Origin: Bradyrhizobium sp. SRL28
Lineage (GTDB): Bacteria; Pseudomonadota; Alphaproteobacteria; Rhizobiales; Xanthobacteraceae
Direction of reading: 5' to 3'
Length of the DNA stretch: 64,000 nucleotides
Assembly: GCF_018596315.1 (NCBI RefSeq)
Contig: NZ_JAHEAG010000022.1
Coordinates: 1-64,000, forward strand
The position numbers and the translations under genes were made by a program. This document shows positions 7,618 through 15,848 of the stretch, one piece after another. Positions within the stretch are counted from its first letter, which is position 1. Each line of letters starts with the position of its first letter. A model generated the notes under the pieces. It had not been told where the DNA came from, did no database searches, and was given only the letters and a program-made list of their open reading frames with translations.

Positions 7618-9897
7618 ATGACGACATGCGACGAAATTGAGGCTGATAAACCCAGCGAACAGCCCGGCCTGATCAGGCTGGTGCTGTTCTTTGTGATGCA
7701 AGGCGTTGCCGTAATCCTGGTCGGGTTTGCGGCATTATTTCTGAGCTTTGAGCCGGTCTGGTCGGCGGAACACCTTCCCGCCAACTATCTCAAGCCGGGC
7801 GACGCGCGCTCTGGTTCGTTGCTCATCAAGAACGAGGAAGGTTACGCCGATGCGTCGCGGCTCGGCATCGATGTCGATCTCACCGTATCCGGTCCCACGG
7901 TGCGCGCCCGCGTCACCCAGATTTTCCGTAATCCGACGACAGACTGGGTCGAAGCAATCTACGTCTATCCGCTGCCGTCGGGCGGCGCGGTCGATACGCT
8001 GAAGATGGTGATCGGCGATCGCGTCGTGGTCGGCGACATCAAGGAGCGGCAGCAGGCCAAGATCATCTACGAACAGGCGAAGCAGAACGGACAGAAGGCG
8101 GCGCTGACCGAGCAGGAGCGGCCGAACATCTTCACCAACTCGGTCGCCAATATCGGCCCCGGCGAAACCGTGCTGGTGCAGATCGAATATCAGGAGCCTG
8201 TCGCACAATCCGGCAACGAGTTCTCGCTGCGGGTGCCGATGGTGGTCGCGCCGCGCTACAATCCCGCACCCGTCGTGCAAAGCGTCGACTTCCGCGCCGA
8301 CGGCGGCGGCTGGGGTTCGGCCAAATCCGATCCCGTGCCGGATCGCAACCGCATCTCGCCCGACGTGCTCGACCCCGCGACCAACGCGCCTGTTAATCCG
8401 ACCCGCATCACCGTGCGGCTGCAGGCCGGCTTCCCGCTCGGCGAGATCAAGAGCCATCATCATGCGATCAAGACGGAAAAGGCTGACGCCAACACGAGCA
8501 ACATTCGCCTTGCCGAAGGCCCCGTGCCGGCGGACCGCGATTTCGAGCTGACCTGGAAGCCTGTGGCCGAGAAGGCGCCGTCGGTAGGACTGTTCCGCGA
8601 GCGCGTCGGCGACAGCGATTACCTGCTCGCCTTCGTCACGCCGCCGTCGGTCGAACAGGCCCAGCAAAAGCCATTACCGCGCGAAGTCATCTTCGTGATC
8701 GACAATTCCGGCTCGATGGGCGGCGTCTCAATCATTCAGGCCAAGGCGAGCCTCATTTACGCGCTCGGCCGCCTGCAGCCGAACGACCGTTTCAACGTGA
8801 TCCGGTTCGATCACACCATGGACGTGCTGTTCCCGTCAGCCGTGCCGGCCGACGGCGAGCATATCGGCCGGGCCACCTCCTTTGTCGGCGGGCTGCAGGC
8901 CAATGGCGGCACCGAAATGGTGCCGGCGATGCGCGCGGCGCTGTCCGACAATGCCGGCGATGCCAACTACGTCCGGCAGGTCATCTTCCTGACCGACGGC
9001 GCGATCGGCAACGAGCAGCAACTGTTCGAAACCATCAACGCGCTGCGTGGCCGCTCGCGCATCTTCATGGTCGGCATCGGCTCGGCGCCGAACACCTACC
9101 TTATGACGCGCGCCGCCGAACTCGGCCGCGGCACCTTCACGTATATCGGTTCGGTCGAGCAGGTCGAGGAGCGTATGCGCGGGCTCTTCGCCAAACTTGA
9201 GAATCCCGCAGTGACAAATCTCACCGCAAAATTCTCCCATGCCGCGACCGATATCACGCCCGTCGCAATCCCCGACGTCTATCGCGACGAGCCGCTGGTT
9301 CTCGCGGCCAAGCTCGACAAGCTCGCAGGCTCGGTCGAGATCAAGGGCCGCATCGGCGACCGTCCCTGGGTCGTCACCCTTCCGCTGGCGAACGCCGCCG
9401 AAGGCAAGGGCCTATCCAAACTCTGGGCGCGGCGCAAGATCGCGGATGCAGAGGTTGCGCGCACCACGCGGCAGGCGAGCCCGGACGATGCCGACAGGAC
9501 CATTCTGGCGCTGGCGCTCGAGCATCAGCTCGTCACGCGACTGACCAGCCTGGTTGCGGTCGACAAGACTCCGAGCCGTCCGGAAGGCGAGCCGCTCAAG
9601 GTCGCGGAACTGCCGATCAACCTGCCGGCCGGTTGGGACTTTGAAAAGGTGTTCGGCGAGCGCCCACGCGCCCCGGTGACGCCAACGGAACGGCGCGCGA
9701 ATGCGGACGAGGCGCGGGTCCAGATCGCGGCGCTGAAACGCGTACAGCCCGTCGCCACCCAGGCGCCCAGCACCGTCACACTGCCGCGGACGGCGACTGA
9801 CGCTGAACTGAAGATGATTGCGGGCGTGATCCTGCTCACTTTCAGCCTGATCCTGTTGGTGTTCAATCGACATCGACGTCAGATGTCACTGCGTTGA
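7618..9897 (+). CDS. VIT/VWA-domain sortase substrate (marine proteobacterial sortase target type)
   Basis: A 759-residue surface or periplasmic protein. An N-terminal hydrophobic segment (residues about 20-45) exports or anchors it. A VIT domain follows at about 75-200 (VTQIFRNPTTDWVEAIYVYP, ERPNIFTNSVANIGPGE), then a VWA domain with an intact MIDAS start, DNSGSMGG, near residue 361. The C-terminus has LPRTAT near 722, a hydrophobic helix and the basic tail NRHRRQMSLR: a sorting signal of LPxTG type. A class GN-type sortase follows 113 bp downstream, so the two form a substrate/enzyme pair. ATG at 7618 follows GGGAG; the frame is open upstream, but that part has no signal peptide. The role of such systems is unknown. 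Confidence 0.88.
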   Translation: MTTCDEIEADKPSEQPGLIRLVLFFVMQGVAVILVGFAALFLSFEPVWSAEHLPANYLKPGDARSGSLLIKNEEGYADASRLGIDVDLTVSGPTVRARVTQIFRNPTTDWVEAIYVYPLPSGGAVDTLKMVIGDRVVVGDIKERQQAKIIYEQAKQNGQKAALTEQERPNIFTNSVANIGPGETVLVQIEYQEPVAQSGNEFSLRVPMVVAPRYNPAPVVQSVDFRADGGGWGSAKSDPVPDRNRISPDVLDPATNAPVNPTRITVRLQAGFPLGEIKSHHHAIKTEKADANTSNIRLAEGPVPADRDFELTWKPVAEKAPSVGLFRERVGDSDYLLAFVTPPSVEQAQQKPLPREVIFVIDNSGSMGGVSIIQAKASLIYALGRLQPNDRFNVIRFDHTMDVLFPSAVPADGEHIGRATSFVGGLQANGGTEMVPAMRAALSDNAGDANYVRQVIFLTDGAIGNEQQLFETINALRGRSRIFMVGIGSAPNTYLMTRAAELGRGTFTYIGSVEQVEERMRGLFAKLENPAVTNLTAKFSHAATDITPVAIPDVYRDEPLVLAAKLDKLAGSVEIKGRIGDRPWVVTLPLANAAEGKGLSKLWARRKIADAEVARTTRQASPDDADRTILALALEHQLVTRLTSLVAVDKTPSRPEGEPLKVAELPINLPAGWDFEKVFGERPRAPVTPTERRANADEARVQIAALKRVQPVATQAPSTVTLPRTATDAELKMIAGVILLTFSLILLVFNRHRRQMSLR

Positions 9898-10010
9898 CGT
9901 CGACTGAAGGAGGAGGCCTCCCCAACCTCCTCTTTCCAGAGCGCGCGCGGCTCCACCCGTCCCCCCAAGGCCGCGCGCGCCGCTTTCTCAATGACGGGAA
10001 AGCCAACATA

Positions 10011-10589
10011 ATGCCCCGCTTCATCCTCCCTCTCCTGCTTGCCCTCGCCGGCCTGATCCTGTTCGGCCAGGGCGCCTACATCCACGCCAAGGCGCTGGTT
10101 GCGCAGGTCTTGCTTGAGCGCGCCTTTGAACAAACCATCGCCACCGGGCGCGAGACAAAGCCCTGGTCATGGGCAGATACATGGCCGGTAGCTCGCATCG
10201 AAGTGAAGCGGATCGATGCCCGCGCCATCGTGCTCGCTGGCAGCAGCGGACAGGCGCTCGCGTTCGGTCCGGGGCATGTCGAGGGCACGCCCGATGCCGG
10301 CGAACGCGGCGTGGCCGTTTATTCGGCGCATCGCGATACGCACTTCGCTTTCCTGAAGAACGTCGTCGTCGGTGATGAGATCAACGTGATGCGAAGCGAC
10401 GGCAAACAATTCCATTACCGGGTGGACGCCACCTCGGTCGTGCGGTTCGATGCCTCCGGTATCGATCCGCTCACGGACGAATATCAACTGGTGTTGTCGA
10501 CCTGCTGGCCGTTCGACGCGCTGGCGCAGGGGCCCGAGCGCTATCTTGTGCACGCTACGATGCTCGGGGACGCGCCGAGTTCACGCTGA
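10011..10589 (+). CDS. Class GN-type sortase
   Basis: A membrane-anchored cysteine transpeptidase, 192 residues, expected to cleave the LPRTAT signal of the protein encoded just upstream. The N-terminal helix (FILPLLLALAGLILFGQGAY) is a signal anchor. The catalytic triad is intact: His107 in YSAHRDTHF, Cys165 in STCWPFDA and Arg177 in GPERYLVHA. TCWPF and HRDTHF are hallmarks of this proteobacterial class. ATG at 10011 is preferred because the earlier ATG at 9991 runs into TAA after six codons. Same strand as the substrate, 113 bp apart, probably one transcript. Confidence 0.9.
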   Translation: MPRFILPLLLALAGLILFGQGAYIHAKALVAQVLLERAFEQTIATGRETKPWSWADTWPVARIEVKRIDARAIVLAGSSGQALAFGPGHVEGTPDAGERGVAVYSAHRDTHFAFLKNVVVGDEINVMRSDGKQFHYRVDATSVVRFDASGIDPLTDEYQLVLSTCWPFDALAQGPERYLVHATMLGDAPSSR

Positions 10590-10760
10590 ATTCTCCGCGA
10601 GCCGGGATATCGTGCGCGGTGCGAATGGCGCTGCGCGCGCAACGCGTGTTGCCACTCCCGCCAAGTCTCAATAAAAAGGTCCCAATCATAAGAACATCAT
10701 GGCGCGGCATTCGTCCTCGACCACCGCGGCCAAAGAAAACAACAGAGTTAAGGGATAACC

Positions 10761-12983
10761 ATGGACGCTCAGGCAAGCACCGCATCGCACGCGATCGAAA
10801 AATGGTCGCCTTCGCCTGATGCCAGCGACATCGTCAAAAGCATCCATGCGATGCTGCACCCGCGCAATATCGTACTGGTCGGCGCCACCGACAAGCCCGG
10901 CAACTATGCCGAGCGCATCTGGAACAATCTGATCAAGTACAAGTACGAAGGCGGGCTGTTCCCGGTCAACGCCAAGCGCGAAACGATCTGGGGCGTGCCC
11001 TGCTACAAGGATTTTGCGAGCCTTCCCGAAAAGCCCGATCATGTGCTGGTGCTGGTGCCGGCGCGTTTCGCGGTGCAGGTGATCCGCGATGCTGCCGCCG
11101 CCGGCGCGCGCTCCGCCACCATCGTCACCTCGGGCTTCAGCGAGTTGCAGGACGAGGACAGCCAGCGACTTGCTGACGAACTGAAGCAAGCCGTGAAAGA
11201 GACCGGCCTTGCCGTCACCGGCCCGAACTGCCTCGGCAATCTGAGCGCGGGCGAAAAGCTGTTCACCAATATCGACGATCGTATCGTCACCATGGAAGCT
11301 GGCCCGGTCGCGATCGCCGGCCAATCCGGCGCGATCGTGATGGCGATCCGCCAAACGCTGGAAGATCGCGGCGTCGGCGTCGGCTACATGGTCACGACCG
11401 GCAACGAGACCGGCCTCGAGACGCCCGACCTGATGGCGTACTTCGCGGCTGATCCCTCGATCCGCGTCATCGTGGTCTATCTCGAAGGCGTCCGGAACAC
11501 GAAGGTGTTTCGGGAGGCCTGCAAGGCCGCGCGTGCTGCCGGCAAGCCGGTCATCGCGCTGAAACTTGGTGCCTCCGAAGGTGGTCGTGCCGCCGCGATG
11601 GCGCATACCGGCGCACTCGCCGGCTCGATCGAAACATTTGACGCAATCTCGACGCGCGAGGGCGTGATCCGCGTCCGCGGGCTCGACGAATTGATCGAGA
11701 CCACCGAATGTTTCGTGCATGCCGAGCCGCCGAAGAGCAATCGCCTCGCCGCGGTGTCGCTATCCGGCGGCAAGCGCGGCCTCCTGATCGACGCGTTCTA
11801 TTCGGCCGGCCTGAATTTTGCGCCGCTCAGCCCGAATGCGACCGAGCAACTGGCAAAGATGCTCGGTCCGGGCAGCATCGTCGGCAATCCCCTCGATGCC
11901 GGTTTTGCCGCGGTCGTAGACCCTTCGGTCTACATGAACTCGATCAAGATCATGATCGACGATCCCGACACCGACATCGTCATCATCGACGCCGAACTGC
12001 CGAAGGCGCCGCATGAACTGCGCGAGCGCAACTTACGGATCGTCAACGAGATGGCGGGCGCCGCCAGCAAGCCCGTGGTCTATATCAGCGCGATGTCGAT
12101 CGGGTTCACCGAGTTCACCAAGGCCTTGCGCAAATCGCTGCCGAATATCGCGGTCATGCAGGGGCTCGACCGCGCGGTCGGCGCCATCAAGTCGCTGATT
12201 GAATATTCTTCCCTGCGCAAGGAAGTGCCCGACATCGTCTCGAGCTCGAAGGCTTCGGCGCGCGCGATGCTGGAGAAGGCGCTTAAGAACGCCAATGGCG
12301 CCGCGGCGCTGGACGAGGTCGCCTCGAAGAAGCTGCTCAAGGCCTACGGCATTCCCGTTTCAAAGGAAGAGATCGCGCAGACTGCTGCCGAAGCGGTGAA
12401 GATCGCCAAGAAGATCGGCTTCCCCGTCGTGGCAAAAGTCGTCAGCGCCGACATCCTGCACAAGTCAGACATCGGCGGCGTGGTACTGAACCTCAACAGC
12501 GCAGCCGAGGTGAAAAAGGCATTCAACGACATCACCGCGCGGGTGAAGAAGATCAAGAGCAAGCCGAAACTCGAAGGCATTTTGATCGCGCAGCAGGTCA
12601 AGGCCGACCTCGAACTCGTGGTCGGCGCCTCGCTCGACGCCGAAATGGGGCCGGTGGTGCTGTTCGGCACCGGCGGCGTCGATATCGAACTGATGAAGGA
12701 TGTCGCCCTCGCCGGCGCGCCGCTGGATGAAGCCGAGGCGAAGCAATTGATCGCCAAGACCAAGGCCGGCGTGAAGATGAAGGGCTATCGCGGCAAGCCG
12801 GCGCTGCATGAGCCTTCCGCCGTGAAGGCGCTGGTCGGTCTCTCCAATCTGATGGCCGATGCCGGCAACCGCATCGCGTCGATCGACGTCAATCCGTTTT
12901 TGATCAACAGCAAGGTCGGCGTCGCCGTCGACGGCCTGATCGTGCTCAACAACGCCGCCGCGAACAAGGCGGCGAAGCATTAG
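10761..12983 (+). CDS. NDP-forming acyl-CoA synthetase (acetate-CoA ligase family)
   Basis: A 740-residue fusion of the alpha and beta parts of an ADP-forming acyl-CoA synthetase, which interconverts acyl-CoA and free acid with ATP formation or use. Residues about 30-150: CoA-binding Rossmann domain (HPRNIVLVGATDKPGN, GPNCLGN). About 170-470: succinyl-CoA ligase-like flavodoxin domains (GQSGAIVMA; MAHTGALAGS). About 510-740: ATP-grasp domain (AYGIPVSKEEIAQTAAEA, VVAKVVSADILHKSDIGGV). Length is normal for the fused form. ATG follows AAGGGATAACC. The acyl substrate is not evident. No operon partner. Confidence 0.88.
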   Translation: MDAQASTASHAIEKWSPSPDASDIVKSIHAMLHPRNIVLVGATDKPGNYAERIWNNLIKYKYEGGLFPVNAKRETIWGVPCYKDFASLPEKPDHVLVLVPARFAVQVIRDAAAAGARSATIVTSGFSELQDEDSQRLADELKQAVKETGLAVTGPNCLGNLSAGEKLFTNIDDRIVTMEAGPVAIAGQSGAIVMAIRQTLEDRGVGVGYMVTTGNETGLETPDLMAYFAADPSIRVIVVYLEGVRNTKVFREACKAARAAGKPVIALKLGASEGGRAAAMAHTGALAGSIETFDAISTREGVIRVRGLDELIETTECFVHAEPPKSNRLAAVSLSGGKRGLLIDAFYSAGLNFAPLSPNATEQLAKMLGPGSIVGNPLDAGFAAVVDPSVYMNSIKIMIDDPDTDIVIIDAELPKAPHELRERNLRIVNEMAGAASKPVVYISAMSIGFTEFTKALRKSLPNIAVMQGLDRAVGAIKSLIEYSSLRKEVPDIVSSSKASARAMLEKALKNANGAAALDEVASKKLLKAYGIPVSKEEIAQTAAEAVKIAKKIGFPVVAKVVSADILHKSDIGGVVLNLNSAAEVKKAFNDITARVKKIKSKPKLEGILIAQQVKADLELVVGASLDAEMGPVVLFGTGGVDIELMKDVALAGAPLDEAEAKQLIAKTKAGVKMKGYRGKPALHEPSAVKALVGLSNLMADAGNRIASIDVNPFLINSKVGVAVDGLIVLNNAAANKAAKH

Positions 12984-13003
12984 GTGGCTGGCTCAGTGGT
13001 CAT

Positions 13004-13122
13004 CGTCGTCCCTGCGAACGCAGGGACCCATAACCACCGGCGCTTGTCGTATGGGAAGTCTCGACCACCGCATCCGATCGATAGATCACGCGGTATGGGT
13101 CCCTGCGTTCGCAGGGACGACG
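13004..13122. repeat. Inverted-repeat pair of a GTCGTCCCTGCG palindromic element
   Basis: Positions 13004-13032 and 13094-13122 are perfect 29-nt inverted copies of each other. Each contains the internal palindrome TCCCTGCGAACGCAGGGA. About 60 bp lie between the arms. The element follows the acyl-CoA synthetase stop. From memory it matches REP-like intergenic sequences common in Bradyrhizobium; it could form a large hairpin and act as a transcription barrier. Confidence 0.8.
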
Positions 13123-13169
13123 GAAATTCCTACAACCCGCGCCCCGGTGCCGCGCCGTCTGCGGAAGCC

Positions 13170-13257
13170 GTAGGGTGGGCAAAGCGTAGCGTGACCACCA
13201 TCGCGAGCGTGGTGTTGGATGGTGGGCACGGCGCAAGTGCGCCTTTGCCCACCCTAC
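13170..13257. repeat. GTAGGGTGGGCAAAG palindromic repeat, copy 1
   Basis: GTAGGGTGGGCAAAG (13170-13184) pairs with CTTTGCCCACCCTAC (13243-13257). A second copy with the same 15-nt arms lies at 59457-59549, so this is a repeat family seen twice in the window. It is non-coding and lies just past the 3' end of the serine protease at 13271-14041. Confidence 0.85.
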
Positions 13258-13270
13258 GGCACCGAGCAAA

Positions 13271-14041
13271 CTATATCCCCACGCCCCATTTCTGCGCGGC
13301 CTGCAGTATCCAGTCCCGATACAGCGTCAGCGGCGTAACCCCGGTCATGCCGCCGCAGCCCGCCGAGCCGTTCGGCCCGGTCGACCAGCTCACCACACCG
13401 ACGATGACGGGGCCGCTTTGCTTGTCCTCGAAGACAGGCGCGCCGGAATCTCCGGTGCACGCGCCGAGCCCCTCACGCGTGCCCTGCCCCACGGGATCGA
13501 CAAGCCTGATCTGCAACGTCCCCGGTCTGCCGGTCGCGACCAGACCGGCGACGCGGATGGTGCCGCCGCTCTTGCCGTCGCCGCGCACGGTCACGCCGAT
13601 GCCGGCGATGGTAAAACGGCTGCCAACATTGATCGGGATGTTGGGCGATCCGAGCGCGGCCGAAATCTTTCCCTTCGGCGACGCCGCCAATTGCAGCAAC
13701 GCGACATCCGCCGTCGCACGATGCGCCTGCATGGCCTGCATGTTGAAGCCGGGATGAATGGCGACGCTCTTCACGTCCTGCAGCGACGGCTGCCGGTCCG
13801 CGCCATATTCGACGATCTTGTAGTCCGCGCCTGATGGCACGCAATGCGCCGCTGTCAGCACCAGCTTCGGCGCGATCAACGCACCGGTGCAAAAATTACC
13901 GCGCGAGCCGACGATGGTAACGACCGAGCGGGCCACACCTTCCGTCGACGGCGCACCGCCGCCGACGATAGCGTGCGCGGGAACGGATAGCAGCAGGGCA
14001 AGGCCGGCAATATGGCCGGCGAGGCGAGGCAGGATGTTCAT
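13271..14041 (-). CDS. Secreted trypsin-like serine protease (S1)
   Basis: A 256-residue S1-family endopeptidase, probably periplasmic. A Sec signal (RLAGHIAGLALLLSVPAHA) precedes IVGGGAPSTEG, the classic trypsin-like mature start. Triad: His in LTAAHC, Asp in TADVALLQL, Ser in CTGDSGAPVF, all intact. Cysteines sit at trypsin-like positions (NFCTGA, AAHC, GACTGDSG, SAGCGG). ATG at 14041 gives a normal signal peptide; a start at 14077 adds twelve residues. Since the N-terminus begins IVGG directly after the signal, it may lack a propeptide and be active once cleaved. Specificity is not predicted. Confidence 0.88.
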   Translation of the reverse strand: MNILPRLAGHIAGLALLLSVPAHAIVGGGAPSTEGVARSVVTIVGSRGNFCTGALIAPKLVLTAAHCVPSGADYKIVEYGADRQPSLQDVKSVAIHPGFNMQAMQAHRATADVALLQLAASPKGKISAALGSPNIPINVGSRFTIAGIGVTVRGDGKSGGTIRVAGLVATGRPGTLQIRLVDPVGQGTREGLGACTGDSGAPVFEDKQSGPVIVGVVSWSTGPNGSAGCGGMTGVTPLTLYRDWILQAAQKWGVGI

Positions 14042-14149
14042 CGACGCAGCAATAACCCGCGCGGCGCATGTCGCCAAGCGCCCGATCGCACTGGTTCCAG
14101 CTGATAATTCGTGTTAGCCGCTCGCCAGCACATTTGTTTCAGGCAGGGT

Positions 14150-14785
14150 ATGATGATCGAAGCAGTGATCTGGGATTTCGGCGGCGTGCTGACCACCTCG
14201 CCGTTCGAGGCGTTTACGCGGTATGAGACCGAGCGCGGGCTGCCCGCCGACATCATCCGGCGCACCAACGCCGCCAACCATCTGGAAAACGCCTGGGCCA
14301 AGTTCGAGCGCGCCGAGGTCGACATCGAAGCCTTCGACGAATTGTTCGCGGCCGAATCGCTGGCGCTGGGCGCGGCGGTTCGCGGAAAGGACGTGCTGCC
14401 GCTGCTGTCGGGCGACCTGCGGCCCGAGATGGTCGAAGCGCTCAAGCGCGTGAAGGCGCGGTTCAAGACCGGCTGCATCACCAACAACCTGCCCGCCAAC
14501 GCCATCGGCAGCCACAGCGGCCGCAAGCTCTATGTCGCCGAGGTGATGGCGCTGTTCGACCACGTCATCGAATCCGCGAAGATCGGCCTGCGAAAACCCG
14601 ACCCGCGCATCTACCGGATGATGGTCGAGACGCTGCAGGTCGATCCCAAAAACTGCGTCTATCTCGACGACCTCGGCGTCAACCTGAAGCCGGCGCGCGA
14701 GATGGGCATGACCACGATCAAGGTGGTCAACGCGGCGCAGGCCATCACGGAGCTGGAAGCGGCGACCGGGCTGGCATTGCGTTAG
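14150..14785 (+). CDS. HAD-superfamily hydrolase
   Basis: A cytoplasmic HAD subfamily IA-type protein of about 211 residues. Motif I is WDFGGVLTT with the nucleophile Asp near residue 9; the second Asp of the usual DxD is replaced by Gly, as in some epoxide-hydrolase-N-terminus-like and dehalogenase-like members. Motif II Thr/Asn is in CITNNLP, motif III Lys in GLRKPDPRIY and motif IV in VYLDDLGVN. Two adjacent ATGs (14150, 14153) follow AGGCAGGGT and either could be used. It stands alone; substrate unknown. Confidence 0.82.
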   Translation: MMIEAVIWDFGGVLTTSPFEAFTRYETERGLPADIIRRTNAANHLENAWAKFERAEVDIEAFDELFAAESLALGAAVRGKDVLPLLSGDLRPEMVEALKRVKARFKTGCITNNLPANAIGSHSGRKLYVAEVMALFDHVIESAKIGLRKPDPRIYRMMVETLQVDPKNCVYLDDLGVNLKPAREMGMTTIKVVNAAQAITELEAATGLALR

Positions 14786-14893
14786 GCGGAAAATGGCGGA
14801 ACTTGCCGCCACCTATGAGTAAACGGTGCTTGTTCTTTGCCGGGAACGCAGGCAGAACATTCCGAAATCTATCAGAATTCGGAGTTGAAACCC

Positions 14894-15841
14894 GTGGCTG
14901 AAAACCGGCCGTCGGCCTCGATCGAGGCAGTGGAAAGCGGTCTTGCGGCGCAAGGCTATATCGCAAGCCGCCAGATCGCGACCGCGGTCTATCTGGCTCA
15001 GCAGATCGAAAAACCCATCCTGGTCGAAGGCCCCGCCGGCGTCGGCAAGACGGAACTTGCAAAAGCGATCGCCGCCTGGCGCGGCATGAAGATGATCCGC
15101 CTGCAATGCTATGAGGGGCTCGACGAGGCCAAGGCGCTCTACGAGTGGAAATACGCCAAGCAGCTTCTGTACACGCAGATACTGAAGGACAAGCTCGGCG
15201 AAGTCCTCGGCGGCGCTCCGACGCTGGAAGCGGCGCTCAATCAGCTTCACGATTTCGGCGACGTGTTCTTCTCCAAGGAGTTCGTCGAGCCGCGCCCGCT
15301 TCTGCAGGCGCTCGAACAGCCCGCCGGCTGCGTGCTGCTGATCGACGAAATCGATAAGTCGGACGCCGAATTCGAATCGCTGCTGCTGGAAATACTCAGC
15401 GATTTCCAGGTGACGATTCCGGAGCTCGGCACCGTTGTCGCCGTCGCTGCGCCAACGGTGATCCTGACCTCGAACAGCGAGCGCGACCTTGGCGATGCGC
15501 TGAAGCGGCGCTGCCTGCATCTTCATATCGGCTTCCCCGAACAAAAGCTCGAAGAGCGGATCGTCGAGAGCCGGGTGCCCGGCATTTCGCAAACGTTGCG
15601 CAAGCAGATGGTGAGTTTCATCCACGAGGTCCGCACGCTCGACCTGAAGAAACTGCCATCAGTCAGCGAAACCATCGACTGGGCGCGCGTGCTGGTGCTG
15701 CTGCAGGCGCCGGAGCTTGGTCACGAGGTGGTCAAGGATACGCTGAACGTTCTCCTGAAATACGAGGCGGATATCGAGGCCACCATGCCTCAGGTCTCCT
15801 CCTTCATCGCCAAGACCTCGCGTCAGAACGTCTTCGGATAG
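14894..15841 (+). CDS. MoxR-family AAA+ ATPase
   Basis: A 315-residue AAA+ chaperone-like ATPase. Walker A GPAGVGKTELAKA near residue 43, Walker B VLLIDEIDKSD near 150, sensor 1 TSNSERD near 193, then RRCLHLHIGFP. GTG at 14894 is chosen because GGAG lies 9 nt upstream and the protein then begins VAENRPSASIEAVESG; a TTG at 14837 is possible but less likely. Seven bases after its stop is a CoxE-like VWA gene, the usual partner: such pairs act in maturation of enzymes or complexes (in CO dehydrogenase they are CoxD and CoxE). No CO dehydrogenase genes are seen here, so the client is unknown. Confidence 0.88.
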   Translation: MAENRPSASIEAVESGLAAQGYIASRQIATAVYLAQQIEKPILVEGPAGVGKTELAKAIAAWRGMKMIRLQCYEGLDEAKALYEWKYAKQLLYTQILKDKLGEVLGGAPTLEAALNQLHDFGDVFFSKEFVEPRPLLQALEQPAGCVLLIDEIDKSDAEFESLLLEILSDFQVTIPELGTVVAVAAPTVILTSNSERDLGDALKRRCLHLHIGFPEQKLEERIVESRVPGISQTLRKQMVSFIHEVRTLDLKKLPSVSETIDWARVLVLLQAPELGHEVVKDTLNVLLKYEADIEATMPQVSSFIAKTSRQNVFG

Positions 15842-15848
15842 ACAACGG

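Noticed and set aside
10686..11720. 344-codon open frame on the minus strand
   Set aside because: Antisense to the acyl-CoA synthetase; composition typical of a shadow frame.
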